Of a DNA stretch of 64,000 nucleotides, positions 43,480 to 53,281 are shown one piece after another (within the stretch, counting starts at the first letter, position 1; each line of letters begins with the position of its first letter). A program made the translations under genes and the position numbers. A model generated the notes under the pieces. That model ran no database searches. It was not told where the DNA came from and worked only from the letters and a program-made list of their open reading frames with translations. The DNA is from Pseudomonas antarctica (lineage in GTDB: Bacteria > Pseudomonadota > Gammaproteobacteria > Pseudomonadales > Pseudomonadaceae): contig NZ_CP015600.1 of NCBI RefSeq assembly GCF_001647715.1, positions 5,580,001 to 5,644,000 of the forward strand, written 5' to 3'.

Positions 43480-44373
43480 ATGACCAGCAGTCCCGAACAC
43501 GCACGGCTCTTGCGCCTGGCCACCCGCGCTTCGGTGGGCGTGGCCTGTGCGCTGATTATCACCAAGGCCATCGCCTGGTGGCTCAGTGGCTCGGTGAGTA
43601 TGCTCGCCGGGTTGACCGACTCGCTGCTCGATGGCGTGACCTCGCTGCTGAATTTGCTGGCGGTGCATTACGCCCTGCGCCCGGCCGATGATGATCACCG
43701 CTATGGGCATGGCAAGGCGGAATCGCTGTCAGGCATGGCCCAGGCGCTGTTTATCGCTGGCAGTGCGGTGTTGATCGCATACCAGGCGTACCAGCGCTTG
43801 CAGCACCCGGAACCGGTAGGCGCGCCGTGGTTGAGCATCGGGGTGATTGTGTTTTCACTGGTGATGACCGTGGCGCTGCTGATGTTGCAACACCGCGTGA
43901 TCCGCGAAACCGGCTCCAACGCCGTGCGTGCCGACTCACTGCATTACCGCTCGGACTTGATGCTCAACGGCAGCATCCTGGTGGCGCTGGTGTTGGCCGG
44001 TTTTGGTTTCCATCAGGTTGACGCGTGGTTCGGCCTGGGGATTGCCGTCTACATCTTGTGGAGTGCGATCCAGATCGCCCGGGAAAGCTTTGCAGTGCTG
44101 ATGGACGAGGAACTGCCGCCGGACGTCAGCCAGCACATGCTGGAACTGGCGCGTGGCATACCCGGCGTGCTGGGTGCCCATGATTTGCGCACGCGGATCT
44201 CCGGCAGCCATTGGTTTGTACAACTGCATCTGGAATTGCCCGGGGAATTGACGCTGTCAGTGGCCCATGGCATCAGCGACCAGGCCGCCGATGCCATTCA
44301 CAAAGCCTACCCTCGGGCCGAAGTGCTGGTGCACGCCGACCCGCTGGAAGTCGTCACGGGCGCCAAGGCCTAA
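43480..44373 (+). CDS. Cation diffusion facilitator (FieF/YiiP-like)
   Basis: A proton-coupled divalent-metal exporter, 297 residues. Six helices, with metal site residues in LTDSLLDGV (Asp-x3-Asp) and HYRSDLMLN (His-x3-Asp), the tetrahedral site of FieF. The cytoplasmic C-terminal domain (VLMDEELPPDVSQHML to RAEVLVHADP) carries the His/Asp dimer site. Zn2+ and Fe2+ are the likely cargo. The gene ends in a four-base overlap with the convergent secreted-protein gene. Confidence 0.9.
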   Translation: MTSSPEHARLLRLATRASVGVACALIITKAIAWWLSGSVSMLAGLTDSLLDGVTSLLNLLAVHYALRPADDDHRYGHGKAESLSGMAQALFIAGSAVLIAYQAYQRLQHPEPVGAPWLSIGVIVFSLVMTVALLMLQHRVIRETGSNAVRADSLHYRSDLMLNGSILVALVLAGFGFHQVDAWFGLGIAVYILWSAIQIARESFAVLMDEELPPDVSQHMLELARGIPGVLGAHDLRTRISGSHWFVQLHLELPGELTLSVAHGISDQAADAIHKAYPRAEVLVHADPLEVVTGAKA

Positions 44374-45461
44374 TACTGCACCTGATACCCGCGACTGGTC
44401 AGGCAGTTGCCCTGGGCCTGGCGGTAGGTTTGTACCACTGCCGGGGCCGGGGCGTAGGAGACCGCCTGCGGATCGAAACCACTTTGCTGCACCGCCCAGC
44501 GATAGCAGTCATAGCCATCCTGCTGCACCTGGGCCGGTGATTGGCCGTTCGCCGGATAGGCAATCACGTCATAACCATTGCCTTGCGGCGCGGGTTGCGG
44601 CGCCGGCACTTCTGTCGGCGGTTGCACCACCACGTACTGCTGAGTGGCGCTTTCATAGGTGTAATAGGAACCTGCCGCGAGGAAGAACAACGCGCTGCCT
44701 ACCCATACTTCCCGGGCGTAGTCCGGCAGGTATTGCACGCGGATGCCGTACGGCGGCGTGACCACTACGTAACGCGGGCCTTGCGGGCGATACCAGTAGC
44801 CGCCGGAGAAGAAATAATCCTGGCCACGGTATGGCACGCGGTAATTGCGGTCGGGGAAGCGATCAACCATATAACCAGGGCGATATTGCGGCCCCGGGCC
44901 CCAGCCGTTGCCGTGCCCATCAGGGCGACCTGGCCAGCGGTTGTCATTGGGGTGGCCATTATTGAAGCCGCCACCTGGGCGGGCGCCATTCCCAGCCTGC
45001 CAATGCGGGTTGCCGTCGTTGCGGCGCGGGATGTCCTGGTAGTTGCCCTGACGCGGCTCCTGGGTTTGTCGAACCGTGTCCGGGCGACCTTGAATCGGCA
45101 GATTATTCGCCGGTTGTGGCGCTGGCCGAGGCTGTTCGGCGCCTTGCGGGCGACCTTGCCACTGCCCGCCGCCGTGAGGCTGTTGCTCAGCGCGATCAAA
45201 ATGCTGGTTTTGCGGGCGCGGCTGATTGTTCTCGACATGCGGGTTCTGTGGCCGCGGCTGGTTATTCTCCGGACGCGGTTGATTGTTCTGCGGGCGCGGC
45301 TGGTTATTTTGCGGGCGCGGCTGTTCGTTACCTTGCCGCCCGCCTTCCGGGCCTCTTTCATGCTGACCGCCCCCTTCGGAGCGCGGGTCGTCGGCCATCA
45401 CTTGCGTGCCGACGGTAACCATCAGCAAACCTACACCTGCCATACGCCAGATGCGCTTCAT
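44370..45461 (-). CDS. Secreted protein with QPRPQNN repeats and DUF6515-like domain
   Basis: A 363-residue exported protein with a signal peptide cleaved near residue 24 (GTQVMADD). Residues 45-95 are low-complexity tandem QPRPQNN repeats (at least four near-perfect copies in 21-base DNA units at about 45225-45320). The C-terminal 170 residues are ordered: GQDYFFSGGYWYRPQGPRYV, AREVWVGSALFFLAAGSYYT, then a Cys-containing end (DGYDCYRWAVQQSGFDP), like the DUF6515 secreted proteins. The role is unknown. The ATG at 45461 follows GAGGA. Confidence 0.85.
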   Translation of the reverse strand: MKRIWRMAGVGLLMVTVGTQVMADDPRSEGGGQHERGPEGGRQGNEQPRPQNNQPRPQNNQPRPENNQPRPQNPHVENNQPRPQNQHFDRAEQQPHGGGQWQGRPQGAEQPRPAPQPANNLPIQGRPDTVRQTQEPRQGNYQDIPRRNDGNPHWQAGNGARPGGGFNNGHPNDNRWPGRPDGHGNGWGPGPQYRPGYMVDRFPDRNYRVPYRGQDYFFSGGYWYRPQGPRYVVVTPPYGIRVQYLPDYAREVWVGSALFFLAAGSYYTYESATQQYVVVQPPTEVPAPQPAPQGNGYDVIAYPANGQSPAQVQQDGYDCYRWAVQQSGFDPQAVSYAPAPAVVQTYRQAQGNCLTSRGYQVQY

Positions 45462-45599
45462 GCTATTCCTCACTGCGGATTAGGGCCTCGAGTGTCCGGC
45501 CTCATAGTATGAGACTGGAAAAGCCTCACCCGGTTCTGAGACAGGTTATCAGTCACGAGAACTTTCTTTGTACTTAAAGAGAGGCAGGTAAAAACCACG

Positions 45600-45811
45600 C
45601 AAAAGAAAAGGGGTGACCCGTCGGCCACCCCTTGAGAATTTCGTCCTGGCTCAACGCTTTTGACGTTGGCTCACCTCACGCCGTCTTGTGGACAGTGTGC
45701 AGCCTGGAGGCCGGCTCAACCCTGCTGGGGTGGCGGCCGCAGCGGGCCTGATTGGGCTCGCTGTAAGTGGACTGTTGTCCAGGCGGTGATTCTGTTGGTA
45801 ATCATAGGCCC
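45600..45811 (-). ncRNA. Candidate small RNA, possibly encoding a 29-residue peptide
   Basis: On the minus strand a -35-like TTGACG (45841-45846) and -10-like TATCGG (45818-45823) stand 17 bases apart, and a rho-independent terminator follows some 180 bases later. The predicted transcript is about 210 bases. It holds a 29-codon frame (45805 to 45716) beginning MITNRITAWTTVHLQRAQSG without a good ribosome binding site. The size and short frame recall dual-function sRNAs such as PhrS, but I cannot identify it. Confidence 0.35.
45601..45633 (-). terminator. Rho-independent terminator of the candidate sRNA
   Basis: An 8-bp stem (AAGGGGTG 45608-45615 with CACCCCTT 45626-45633). On the minus strand it is followed by TTTTCTTTTG. 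There is no annotated minus-strand gene upstream of it for almost 300 bases. Confidence 0.8.
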
Positions 45812-45918
45812 GACGCGCCGATAGATGATTGCGAAGATTGCGTCAATAAACAGTGCTTGCGCAATTTTTAACCCTTCATAGATAATTCGCCGCAATAGTT
45901 ACGACAAAGGCTAACCCA

Positions 45919-46398
45919 ATGAGCAAGCTTGACCGATACGACCTGAGTATTTTGGCGGAATTGCAGCGCGACGCGAGGATCTCCAACCAGGAGTTGGCCG
46001 AACGCATCGGCCTGTCGCCGTCGCCCTGCTCGCGCCGGGTCAAGCAGCTGGAAGATGACGGCTATATCGCGCGCCAGGTCGCCCTGCTCGACCGCAAGAT
46101 GCTGGGCTTGAGCCTTACGGCCTATGTGCTGATCGGCATGGACCGCCACACACCCGAGCGTTTCGAGAATTTTGAAGCCGCGATCCGCACGCTGCCGCAA
46201 GTGCTGGAATGCAGTCTGGTGACCGGGATGGATGCTGACTATCAGTTGAAAGTGGTGGTGCCGGACATGGATCACTACCAAAAACTGCTGCTGGGCCATC
46301 TGACCCGCATTGAAGGCGTGACCAGCGTGCGCTCCAGCTTTGTGCTCAACCAGGTGCTCAACAGCACCGAGTTGCCGCTGACGCACCTGCGTACCTGA
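45919..46398 (+). CDS. Lrp/AsnC-family transcriptional regulator
   Basis: A 159-residue regulator. The DNA-binding head is LDRYDLSILAELQRDARISN to SPSPCSRRVKQLEDDGYI; the RAM domain is ECSLVTGMDADYQLKVVVPD. The residues after it end ELPLTHLRT. Its target is not evident, as the nearest divergent unit is the candidate sRNA. A REPIN follows. Confidence 0.9.
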   Translation: MSKLDRYDLSILAELQRDARISNQELAERIGLSPSPCSRRVKQLEDDGYIARQVALLDRKMLGLSLTAYVLIGMDRHTPERFENFEAAIRTLPQVLECSLVTGMDADYQLKVVVPDMDHYQKLLLGHLTRIEGVTSVRSSFVLNQVLNSTELPLTHLRT

Positions 46399-46422
46399 TC
46401 TCAAACACATCGCCGATCAAAT

Positions 46423-46507
46423 GTGGGAGCTGGCTTGCCTGCGATAGCATCAACTGGGGCTGGCTGATACACCGAGTTGCCTGCATCGCAGGCAAGCCAG
46501 CTCCCAC
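46423..46507. repeat. REPIN, GTGGGAGCTGGCTTGCC type
   Basis: Inverted arms at 46423-46446 and 46484-46507, almost perfect. Confidence 0.95.
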
Positions 46508-46589
46508 ATTGACCGCGTCAAGACTCAGGTCAATATTGCGTCTGTAACGCTGCCGTATACTTGCCCGCCTGCCCTGTCGGAAGAAGCCC

Positions 46590-46808
46590 ATGAACAACAT
46601 CGATCCCGCCGTTTTTGAAGAATGGATGATGACCGGCCTGGTCACCATCTTGATCATTTTCATGGGATTCATCGTCTGGGACCTGGCGAAGAAATCCAAA
46701 GCCGGGCGCTTTGGCTCGTTCATCCTGTTCTTCGTATTGGGCCTGGGCGTGGCCGCATTCATCATCAAAAGCGTGGTGATCGGCCTGATCGAGTCCGGCG
46801 CCCTATAA
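46590..46808 (+). CDS. DUF2788 small membrane protein
   Basis: A 72-residue protein with two hydrophobic helices ([20 protein letters not shown] and [20 protein letters not shown]) separated by the basic loop AKKSKAGRF. It matches the DUF2788 family, of unknown function. GGAAGAA precedes its start. Its stop overlaps the end of the convergent rluE gene by six bases. Confidence 0.88.
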   Translation: MNNIDPAVFEEWMMTGLVTILIIFMGFIVWDLAKKSKAGRFGSFILFFVLGLGVAAFIIKSVVIGLIESGAL

Positions 46809-47438
46809 CCGCGCCGGCACTTCCTTCCATTGGCCTTGATCCAGGCCATCAATCGACCAATCCCCGATACGCACGCGCACCAGGCGCAAGGTCGGCAAGC
46901 CCACCGCAGCGGTCATGCGCCGTACCTGGCGGTTACGCCCTTCGCGAATCACAAGTTCCAGCCAGTGCGTCGGCACGCTTTTGCGAAACCGTACCGGCGG
47001 ATTGCGCGGCCATAGCTCGGGCTCATCCAATTGCCGGGCTTCGGCGGGCAAGGTCATGCCGTCGTTAAGCTCCACGCCGTCACGCAGGCGTTGCAGTTGT
47101 TCTTCGGTGGGTTCGCCTTCGACTTGCACCCAGTAGGTTTTCGCCAGCTTGTGCTTGGGGTCGGCAATGCGCGCTTGCAGTTGGCCATCGTTGGTCAACA
47201 GCAACAGGCCTTCGCTGTCACGGTCCAGGCGACCCGCCGGGTAGATGCCGGGGATGTCGATAAAATCCTTGAGGGTCGCACGCCCGCCTTCGTCGCTGAA
47301 CTGGGTCAGCACGTCGAACGGTTTATTGAACAGGACCAACTTCGGCTTGGCCGGTGGCGCCTTGGCGACACGACGCGCTGCGGAGTGCGGAGGTTTCACG
47401 CCAGGGCGGCGCGAATCGGGACGGGTGGGACGGGACAT
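46803..47438 (-). CDS. rluE: 23S rRNA pseudouridine synthase RluE
   Basis: Makes pseudouridine in 23S rRNA (position 2457 in E. coli). The 211 residues have a basic N-terminal tail ([17 protein letters not shown]) but no S4 domain, as in RluE. The core is [20 protein letters not shown], and the catalytic Asp lies in [29 protein letters not shown] is the RsuA-family motif. Length fits RluE. Confidence 0.9.
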   Translation of the reverse strand: MSRPTRPDSRRPGVKPPHSAARRVAKAPPAKPKLVLFNKPFDVLTQFSDEGGRATLKDFIDIPGIYPAGRLDRDSEGLLLLTNDGQLQARIADPKHKLAKTYWVQVEGEPTEEQLQRLRDGVELNDGMTLPAEARQLDEPELWPRNPPVRFRKSVPTHWLELVIREGRNRQVRRMTAAVGLPTLRLVRVRIGDWSIDGLDQGQWKEVPARL

Positions 47439-47509
47439 GGCAAAGGAACATCTAACAGTCAGGACCGACAATGCTAGTGGCCTGACCGTTAAATGACCAT
47501 CCCAACCGC

Positions 47510-48982
47510 TTAGCGGAACGGCGGTTCGTCGAAACTGCGCAGTTTGCGCGAGTGCAGCGAGTTGAGTTCGGTGCGCAACAGGTCCACCGCCTCGATGCCG
47601 ATCTTCAAGTGCTGGCTGACCGCACGCTCATAGAACGCGTTGGCCGAACCCGGCAGCTTGATTTCGCTGTGCAGCGGTTTGTCCGAGACACACAGCAACG
47701 TGCCATACGGCACCCGCAAGCGGTAACCCTGGGCGGCGATGGTGCCGCTTTCCATGTCCACGGCCACGGCGCGGGACAGGTTGATCAGCGGCCGTTCCTG
47801 GGCCCAACGCAGCTCCCAGTTGCGGTCGTCGTAGGTCAGCACGGTGCCGGTACGCAGGCGTTTTTTCAGCTCTTCGCCTTTTTCGCCCGTGACATTCGCC
47901 GCCGCTTGTTGCAAGGCCATCTGCACTTCGGCCAGGGCCGGGATCGGGATGTTCGGCGGCACCACGCGGTCGAGAATCCCGTCGCGGCGCATATAGGCGT
48001 GGGCCAATACGTAGTCGCCGATGGTCTGGGATTGGCGCAGGCCGCCGCAGTGGCCAATCATCAGCCAGCAATGTGGGCGCAGCACCGCGAGGTGGTCGGT
48101 GATGTTTTTCGCGTTGGACGGGCCGACGCCGATGTTCACCAGGGTCACGCCGTGGCCGTCAGTGGCCTGCAGGTGATAGGCCGGCATCTGGTAACGGTGC
48201 CAGACCACGCCGGCAGCAATCGCCGACGCTTCGCCGTGGTCCATGCTCTTGTCGATGATCACGTTGCCCGGCAGCACCATGCGGATAAACCGTGGGTCGC
48301 TGCGCAGTTGCTCCAGGCCATGCAGGATGAACTGGTCAACATAGCGGTGGTAGTTGGTCAGCAGGATCCACGGCTGCACATGGCGCCAGTCACTGCCGGT
48401 GTAGTGCACCAGGCGGCGCAGGGAAAAGTCCACACGGGCGGCATCAAACAGCGCCAGCGGCAGCGGGTCGGTGTTTTCCCAGTCATAGAGGCCGTCGGCA
48501 ATGCCATCGGTGGCGGCAGACAAATCGGTGCTGGGGAACACGCGCGCGAGGGTCGCGGCGGTCACGCCGGAGCCGGCCAATTCGTCGCCCTGCTCCACCA
48601 CATACGGGTAAGGAATGTTCTGCTGGCTGACGCCGACTTCAACCGTCACGGTGAAGTCGTGCATCAGCGGCACCAGTTGCTCCAGCAGGTATTTACGGAA
48701 GGCGGCCGGATGAGTGACGGTAACGCTGTAGGTCCCGGGCAGCTGGACCTTGGCATACGCGCGAGTAGTCTGTGGGACTTCGCCGTGGCAGTGGTAAGTC
48801 AGGCGCAGTTCCGGATAGCGAAACTGTGCGCGCTGTTCGGCGTCGGGTTCGACGCGGTCCTTGAGGTATTGCTTGAGGGCTTGATTGAGCGCGCCGGTAG
48901 CACGCTCATGAAGAGCCGCCAGCCGATCCACGGCTTCTTCGGCGGTTTGAACGACAACAAAAGCTTCGGTCACGGTAAGCAT
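47510..48982 (-). CDS. amn: AMP nucleosidase
   Basis: Splits AMP to adenine and ribose 5-phosphate and so controls the adenylate pool. The 490 residues are about the length of E. coli Amn. The N-terminal regulatory domain is followed by the nucleosidase domain with [40 protein letters not shown], and [20 protein letters not shown]. It heads the conserved block that I recall as PA3970 onward in P. aeruginosa. Confidence 0.94.
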   Translation of the reverse strand: MLTVTEAFVVVQTAEEAVDRLAALHERATGALNQALKQYLKDRVEPDAEQRAQFRYPELRLTYHCHGEVPQTTRAYAKVQLPGTYSVTVTHPAAFRKYLLEQLVPLMHDFTVTVEVGVSQQNIPYPYVVEQGDELAGSGVTAATLARVFPSTDLSAATDGIADGLYDWENTDPLPLALFDAARVDFSLRRLVHYTGSDWRHVQPWILLTNYHRYVDQFILHGLEQLRSDPRFIRMVLPGNVIIDKSMDHGEASAIAAGVVWHRYQMPAYHLQATDGHGVTLVNIGVGPSNAKNITDHLAVLRPHCWLMIGHCGGLRQSQTIGDYVLAHAYMRRDGILDRVVPPNIPIPALAEVQMALQQAAANVTGEKGEELKKRLRTGTVLTYDDRNWELRWAQERPLINLSRAVAVDMESGTIAAQGYRLRVPYGTLLCVSDKPLHSEIKLPGSANAFYERAVSQHLKIGIEAVDLLRTELNSLHSRKLRSFDEPPFR

Positions 48983-49060
48983 CCTGTGTTCTGACTTGCA
49001 GACCTTTATCTTGCCTGTATCCCGGCCTCACTGAAACAGTGGAATTGGATTGCGATCAAT

Positions 49061-49147
49061 GTGGGAGCGGGCTTGCTCGCGAATACGGTCTGTCAGTTGC
49101 TGAATATGCGACTGATACGGCGCATTCGCGAGCAAGCCCGCTCCCAC
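49061..49147. repeat. REPIN, GTGGGAGCGGGCTTGC type
   Basis: Inverted arms at 49061-49083 and 49125-49147, between amn and the acyl-CoA dehydrogenase gene. Confidence 0.95.
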
Positions 49148-49164
49148 ATTTTGACCGAGTTTAG

Positions 49165-50814
49165 TCAGAGGTTTGGGGTCGAGCGGGCGACAATCGCCTC
49201 AACATTCACACCGCGCGGCAAAGTGCCGTAAACCCGACCGGACGACTCGCCCAAGCGGCTGGCGATAAAACCATCACTGACCGCCGCATTCCCGGCCTCC
49301 AGCAGCAGCTTGGCCTGCAACGCCACAGCAATGTCCTCAGTCAATTGACGCGCCCGGTACTGGATATCCTGAGTGTCCATAAACGCCGACTTCAACTGCT
49401 CAATATGCTGCGCCAGTTGCTGGCTGCCATGCCCATTCCCCAGCTCGACAAACAGCGCCTCCAGCACACCCGGCTCCTTGGACAGCGCCCGCAGCACGTC
49501 CAGGCACTGAACATTGCCGGAACCTTCCCACGTCGAATTCACCGGTGCCTCACGGTACAGGCGCGGCAGGATACTGTCCTCGACATACCCGGCACCGCCC
49601 ATGCACTCGGCGGCTTCGTTGATCATCGCCGGCGCGCGCTTGCAGATCCAATACTTGCCCACCGCCGTCACCAGCCGGGCGAATTTGGCTTCCTGCTCGT
49701 TATCGAGGTGATCCAGCGCGCGGCCCATGCGCATGCTCAGGGCCAGCGCCGCTTCACTTTCCAGGGCCAGGTCGGCCAGTACGTTTTGCATCAGTGGCTG
49801 TTCACTAAGGACGCGACCGCCGACCAAACGATGGGCGCAATGATGGCTGGCCTGGGTCAGCGCCTGACGCATCAGCGCGCTGGAGCCCACCATGCAATCG
49901 AAACGGGTCATGGCGACCATTTCGATAATGGTCGGCACACCACGCCCCTCTTCGCCGATCATCCAGGCCAGGGCGCCCCGAAACTCCACTTCGCTGGAGG
50001 CGTTGGAGCAGTTGCCGAGTTTGTTTTTCAGGCGCTGGATATAGAACTCGTTGCGTGTGTCATCCGGCCGGTGCCGGGGCAGCAGGAAACAGGTCAGGCC
50101 TTTGTCGGTCTGGGCCAGGGTCAGGAACCCATCGCACATCGGCGCCGAGCAGAACCACTTGTGCCCCACCAGTTCATAGGCTTGCCCCGGGCCACCCGCC
50201 CCCACAGGGTAAGCGCGCGTAGTATTGGCGCGCACGTCGGTGCCGCCTTGTTTCTCGGTCATGGCCATGCCAATGGTGGCGCCGGCTTTGTGGGCGATGC
50301 CGACGTTGCGCGGGTCGTATTCGGTGTTGAGGATCTTCGGCAGCCAGATCTGCGCCAGATCCGGTTGCAGGCGCAGGGCCGGGACGCAAGCGAACGTCAT
50401 GGTCAGCGGGCAACCGGTGCCGGCTTCGGCCTGGCTGTGCAGGTAAGTCATGGCGGCGCGGGCCACATGGGCGCCGGACTGCGGATGGGCCCATGGCAGT
50501 GACGGCAGGCCATGCTCGACGGCGGTGCGCATCAGTTCGTGATACGCCGGATGAAACTCCACCAGGTCAATGCGATGGCCATAACGGTCATGGCTGTTGA
50601 ACACCGGTTTGTTCTGGTTCGCCAGGAACCCGGCCGCCATCAGTGGCCCACCGGCCAGCGCGCCATACGCGTCGATACGCGTCTCGGCCCAGCCGGCGCC
50701 AAAGCGGCGCGACCACTCTTGCAGCGGCAGGTCGATGCGGTACAGGTTAGTGCCGTCCAGGGACGGCGGCTGGTTGGTGACGTCGTGGGTTTCGGCGAAC
50801 TGATGCAGGTTCAT
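49165..50814 (-). CDS. AidB-like acyl-CoA dehydrogenase
   Basis: A 549-residue flavoprotein of the acyl-CoA dehydrogenase superfamily, AidB branch. FAD-binding blocks are AMTEKQGGTDVRANTTRAYP and ECMGGAGYVEDSILPRLYRE (the catalytic-region Glu), and the N-terminus is LDGTNLYRIDLPLQEW. AidB is an alkylation-response protein, but the physiological substrate is unclear. In P. aeruginosa it lies just beside ladS, as here. The start follows GGAGG. Confidence 0.9.
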   Translation of the reverse strand: MNLHQFAETHDVTNQPPSLDGTNLYRIDLPLQEWSRRFGAGWAETRIDAYGALAGGPLMAAGFLANQNKPVFNSHDRYGHRIDLVEFHPAYHELMRTAVEHGLPSLPWAHPQSGAHVARAAMTYLHSQAEAGTGCPLTMTFACVPALRLQPDLAQIWLPKILNTEYDPRNVGIAHKAGATIGMAMTEKQGGTDVRANTTRAYPVGAGGPGQAYELVGHKWFCSAPMCDGFLTLAQTDKGLTCFLLPRHRPDDTRNEFYIQRLKNKLGNCSNASSEVEFRGALAWMIGEEGRGVPTIIEMVAMTRFDCMVGSSALMRQALTQASHHCAHRLVGGRVLSEQPLMQNVLADLALESEAALALSMRMGRALDHLDNEQEAKFARLVTAVGKYWICKRAPAMINEAAECMGGAGYVEDSILPRLYREAPVNSTWEGSGNVQCLDVLRALSKEPGVLEALFVELGNGHGSQQLAQHIEQLKSAFMDTQDIQYRARQLTEDIAVALQAKLLLEAGNAAVSDGFIASRLGESSGRVYGTLPRGVNVEAIVARSTPNL

Positions 50815-50902
50815 GACGGGCCTCCTGGAAAAAGGCCACGTGCGTTGAGGCCTGAATTTCAGTTAAGCACCGTCATCCGGCTTAAAAAAGTGGCATACAC
50901 GC

Positions 50903-53281
50903 CTAATGTCCGGCGCTTTCGCCCTCTAGAGGGCACAACAGACGGCGCTCCAGCACGGCCTGCAACGCCTCGAAACGCACCGGCTTGGTGAGACGATCCG
51001 TAATGCCTACGCCATGACAGCGCTCGCGATCCGGCGCCTGCAGCGAGGTACTCAGGGCGATCACCGGCAGCTCGCCGCAGCCGGGCAATGCACGAATCTG
51101 ACAGCACAAAGAGAAGCCACCTTCAGGCACATCCAGCAGTACCGCATCAAACGTTTCGGCCTGCAAAAGGGTCAGTGCGGCCGCACCGTTATCCACGGTT
51201 TTCACCCGGTAACCCAGCTTGAGCAGCATGCCGCGCACCGCCAGTTGGCCCACGCTATTGTCGTCCACCAACAGCACCGTGCAATCCTGCGCAGCGCGTT
51301 GCGTGAGGGGCGCCTGCCCCACCGGCTGTGGCTCCGCCGGCACCGGGCTGACGCTCACTTCCAATTGGAAACGACTGCCCTTGCGCGGTTCGGAATGATG
51401 GGTCAGGCGCCCACCGAGCAGTTCAATCAACTGCCGGCAAATCGCCAGGCCGATACCCATGCCGCCGTATTCGCGGGTGGTCGAGCCGTCGAGCTGGAAG
51501 AACCGCTGGTACAACGTGGCCTCGTCGAGGAAGGCAAAGCCGATACCGCTGTCGGTCACAATAAAGCTCAAGCGCAGCCCGCCATCACTTTGCGGCACAC
51601 CCACCACGCGCAAGCGCACAGCGCCTTCGTGGGTGAACTTGAAGGCGTTGTCCAGCAGGCAGTCCAGGCAGTGGATCAGTTTGTCCGCATCACCGATCAC
51701 CCGGTCCGGCAGCTCATCCGCCACGTCGATGGAAAATGCCAGGCCTTTGCTCTGGGCGCTGGCGCAGAATTGCTGGCGCAAGGTGTCGAGTGCACCGCGC
51801 AGGCTGAACACCTGCGGCTGGGCCGTGAGGCGTCCGGCTTGCAATTCGGTCAGGGTGAGGATGCCGTTGACCATGCGCATCATGTCCCGCGCAGAACCGG
51901 CGGCGGTTTGCTGGTACTGCGCCAGGTCTTCATCCAGCGGCACGGTTTGCATCAGCTCCAACGAGCCAATCACGCCGTTCATCGGTGTGCGCAGCTCGTG
52001 GGTCAGGGTGGCGAGGAATTCGTCTTTCAGCCGGTTACTGCGGGCCAATTGCTGGTTGAGCACTTCAAGCTTCTGGCTGGCGTCGAATAGGATCTGCGCC
52101 TGCTGCTCGCGCATGCCGTTGATGCGATCCGCCAAGGCCAGGGAAAGCAGCGCCACTTCGATGGCCGAGCCGAGTTGGCTGGCGTACATGGTGAGGAACA
52201 TATTGGGCAGGTAACCCAACACCATCAGGGTGTTGACCACCCCACCCAGCAGAAACGCCGACCAGGCAATGATGAAATAGCGCGCCATGCGCTGGCCGCA
52301 ACACCAGGCCTTGATTGCAGCAATAAAGATGGTCACGGTGAACACCAGCGCCAAGCCAGTGGCCAGGCGCAGGGCCACGGCGTAGCTGGTCAACAACGCC
52401 AATACCATCACCACTCCACCGCAAGCAGCCAGCGTCAGCAATATGCGATTGAGCCAGCGGCTGTGCTGCGCGGTGTGCAGGAAGCTGCGGGCAAACAAGC
52501 TGCCGAACAGCGCTGCCGACCCGATCAGGAATGGCACCGCAGCATTCGCCCACCACGGGTTGTTAGGCCAGAAGTACTCCACGGCCACGCCATTGACCGA
52601 CAGTTGGTAGACGCCAAACGAGGCGATATAGAGGATGTAATACAGGTAGCTGGTGTCGCGTACGCTCAAGTAGATGAACAGGTTGTAGACCAGCATCCCC
52701 AACAAGACGCCATAGATTGCGCCCAACACATACAGGCGCAGGGGCTGTTCTTCCAGGTAGGCGGTGGCGGACCAGAGCGTCAATGGGGCCTGGATCGAGC
52801 CTTCGCTTTGCAGGCGCAGGTAGACGGTGTGTTGCTGGTTGGGCAAAAAGTTGAGCTTGAAGAGGTAGTTGCTCGCGCGCACTTCACGGCTGGAAAAAGG
52901 CAACGTGCTGCCGGTGCGGGTGGCCAGCCGGTAGTTGCCAGTGCCGTCGTTCTGGTACAGGTCCAGATGATTCAGCGGTGGGTACGCCAACTCCAGGAAC
53001 CAGGTGCGTGGCGCACGGGGGTCAATGGCGGTGTAATGCAGGTCGACCTTGAGCCAGAACACCGAACGCGAATAGCCGGCGTTGAGGGTGGCTTTGTCAT
53101 GGGGTTTGAATTGAGCAGCGTAAGCGAGGGAACTGACGTCGGCGACGGTGAGGGAACCGGTTGGGTCTTCAAGCACTTGCATGACCCGGCCCAGCGGCAG
53201 GCTTCGAGTGTCCTGGTTGAACTCGGCGGCGCCGGCGAGCATCGGCAGCCCGCAGAATAATAAGATCAGCAAATAGCGCAT
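50903..53281 (-). CDS. ladS: Hybrid sensor kinase LadS
   Basis: A 792-residue hybrid sensor. Signal peptide (1-18), periplasmic 7TMR-DISMED2 domain (about 20-180), seven-helix 7TMR-DISM region (about 183-385), HisKA with phospho-His428 in LATLTHELRTPM, HATPase (about 530-650; GGMGIGLAICRQL) and a C-terminal receiver with Asp717 and Lys766. Size, domain set and position before thiD-thiE-hemL match P. aeruginosa LadS (PA3974), which acts through GacS/RsmY-RsmZ to favour biofilm and sessile growth. The receiver lacks the usual MPxMDG loop (see finding). The start at 53281 follows GGGG. Confidence 0.92.
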   Translation of the reverse strand: MRYLLILLFCGLPMLAGAAEFNQDTRSLPLGRVMQVLEDPTGSLTVADVSSLAYAAQFKPHDKATLNAGYSRSVFWLKVDLHYTAIDPRAPRTWFLELAYPPLNHLDLYQNDGTGNYRLATRTGSTLPFSSREVRASNYLFKLNFLPNQQHTVYLRLQSEGSIQAPLTLWSATAYLEEQPLRLYVLGAIYGVLLGMLVYNLFIYLSVRDTSYLYYILYIASFGVYQLSVNGVAVEYFWPNNPWWANAAVPFLIGSAALFGSLFARSFLHTAQHSRWLNRILLTLAACGGVVMVLALLTSYAVALRLATGLALVFTVTIFIAAIKAWCCGQRMARYFIIAWSAFLLGGVVNTLMVLGYLPNMFLTMYASQLGSAIEVALLSLALADRINGMREQQAQILFDASQKLEVLNQQLARSNRLKDEFLATLTHELRTPMNGVIGSLELMQTVPLDEDLAQYQQTAAGSARDMMRMVNGILTLTELQAGRLTAQPQVFSLRGALDTLRQQFCASAQSKGLAFSIDVADELPDRVIGDADKLIHCLDCLLDNAFKFTHEGAVRLRVVGVPQSDGGLRLSFIVTDSGIGFAFLDEATLYQRFFQLDGSTTREYGGMGIGLAICRQLIELLGGRLTHHSEPRKGSRFQLEVSVSPVPAEPQPVGQAPLTQRAAQDCTVLLVDDNSVGQLAVRGMLLKLGYRVKTVDNGAAALTLLQAETFDAVLLDVPEGGFSLCCQIRALPGCGELPVIALSTSLQAPDRERCHGVGITDRLTKPVRFEALQAVLERRLLCPLEGESAGH

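Larger units (their letters stand above)
45462..45918. other. Long intergenic region with possible sRNA
   Basis: About 450 bases with no clear protein gene. A GC-rich hairpin with a U-tract on the minus strand at 45601-45633, a promoter-like pair at 45841-45846 and 45818-45823, and a very short reading frame suggest a leftward small RNA. Confidence 0.6.

Noticed and set aside
45716..45805. 29-codon gene as a real protein
   Set aside because: No good ribosome binding site and no family; reported only as part of the candidate sRNA.
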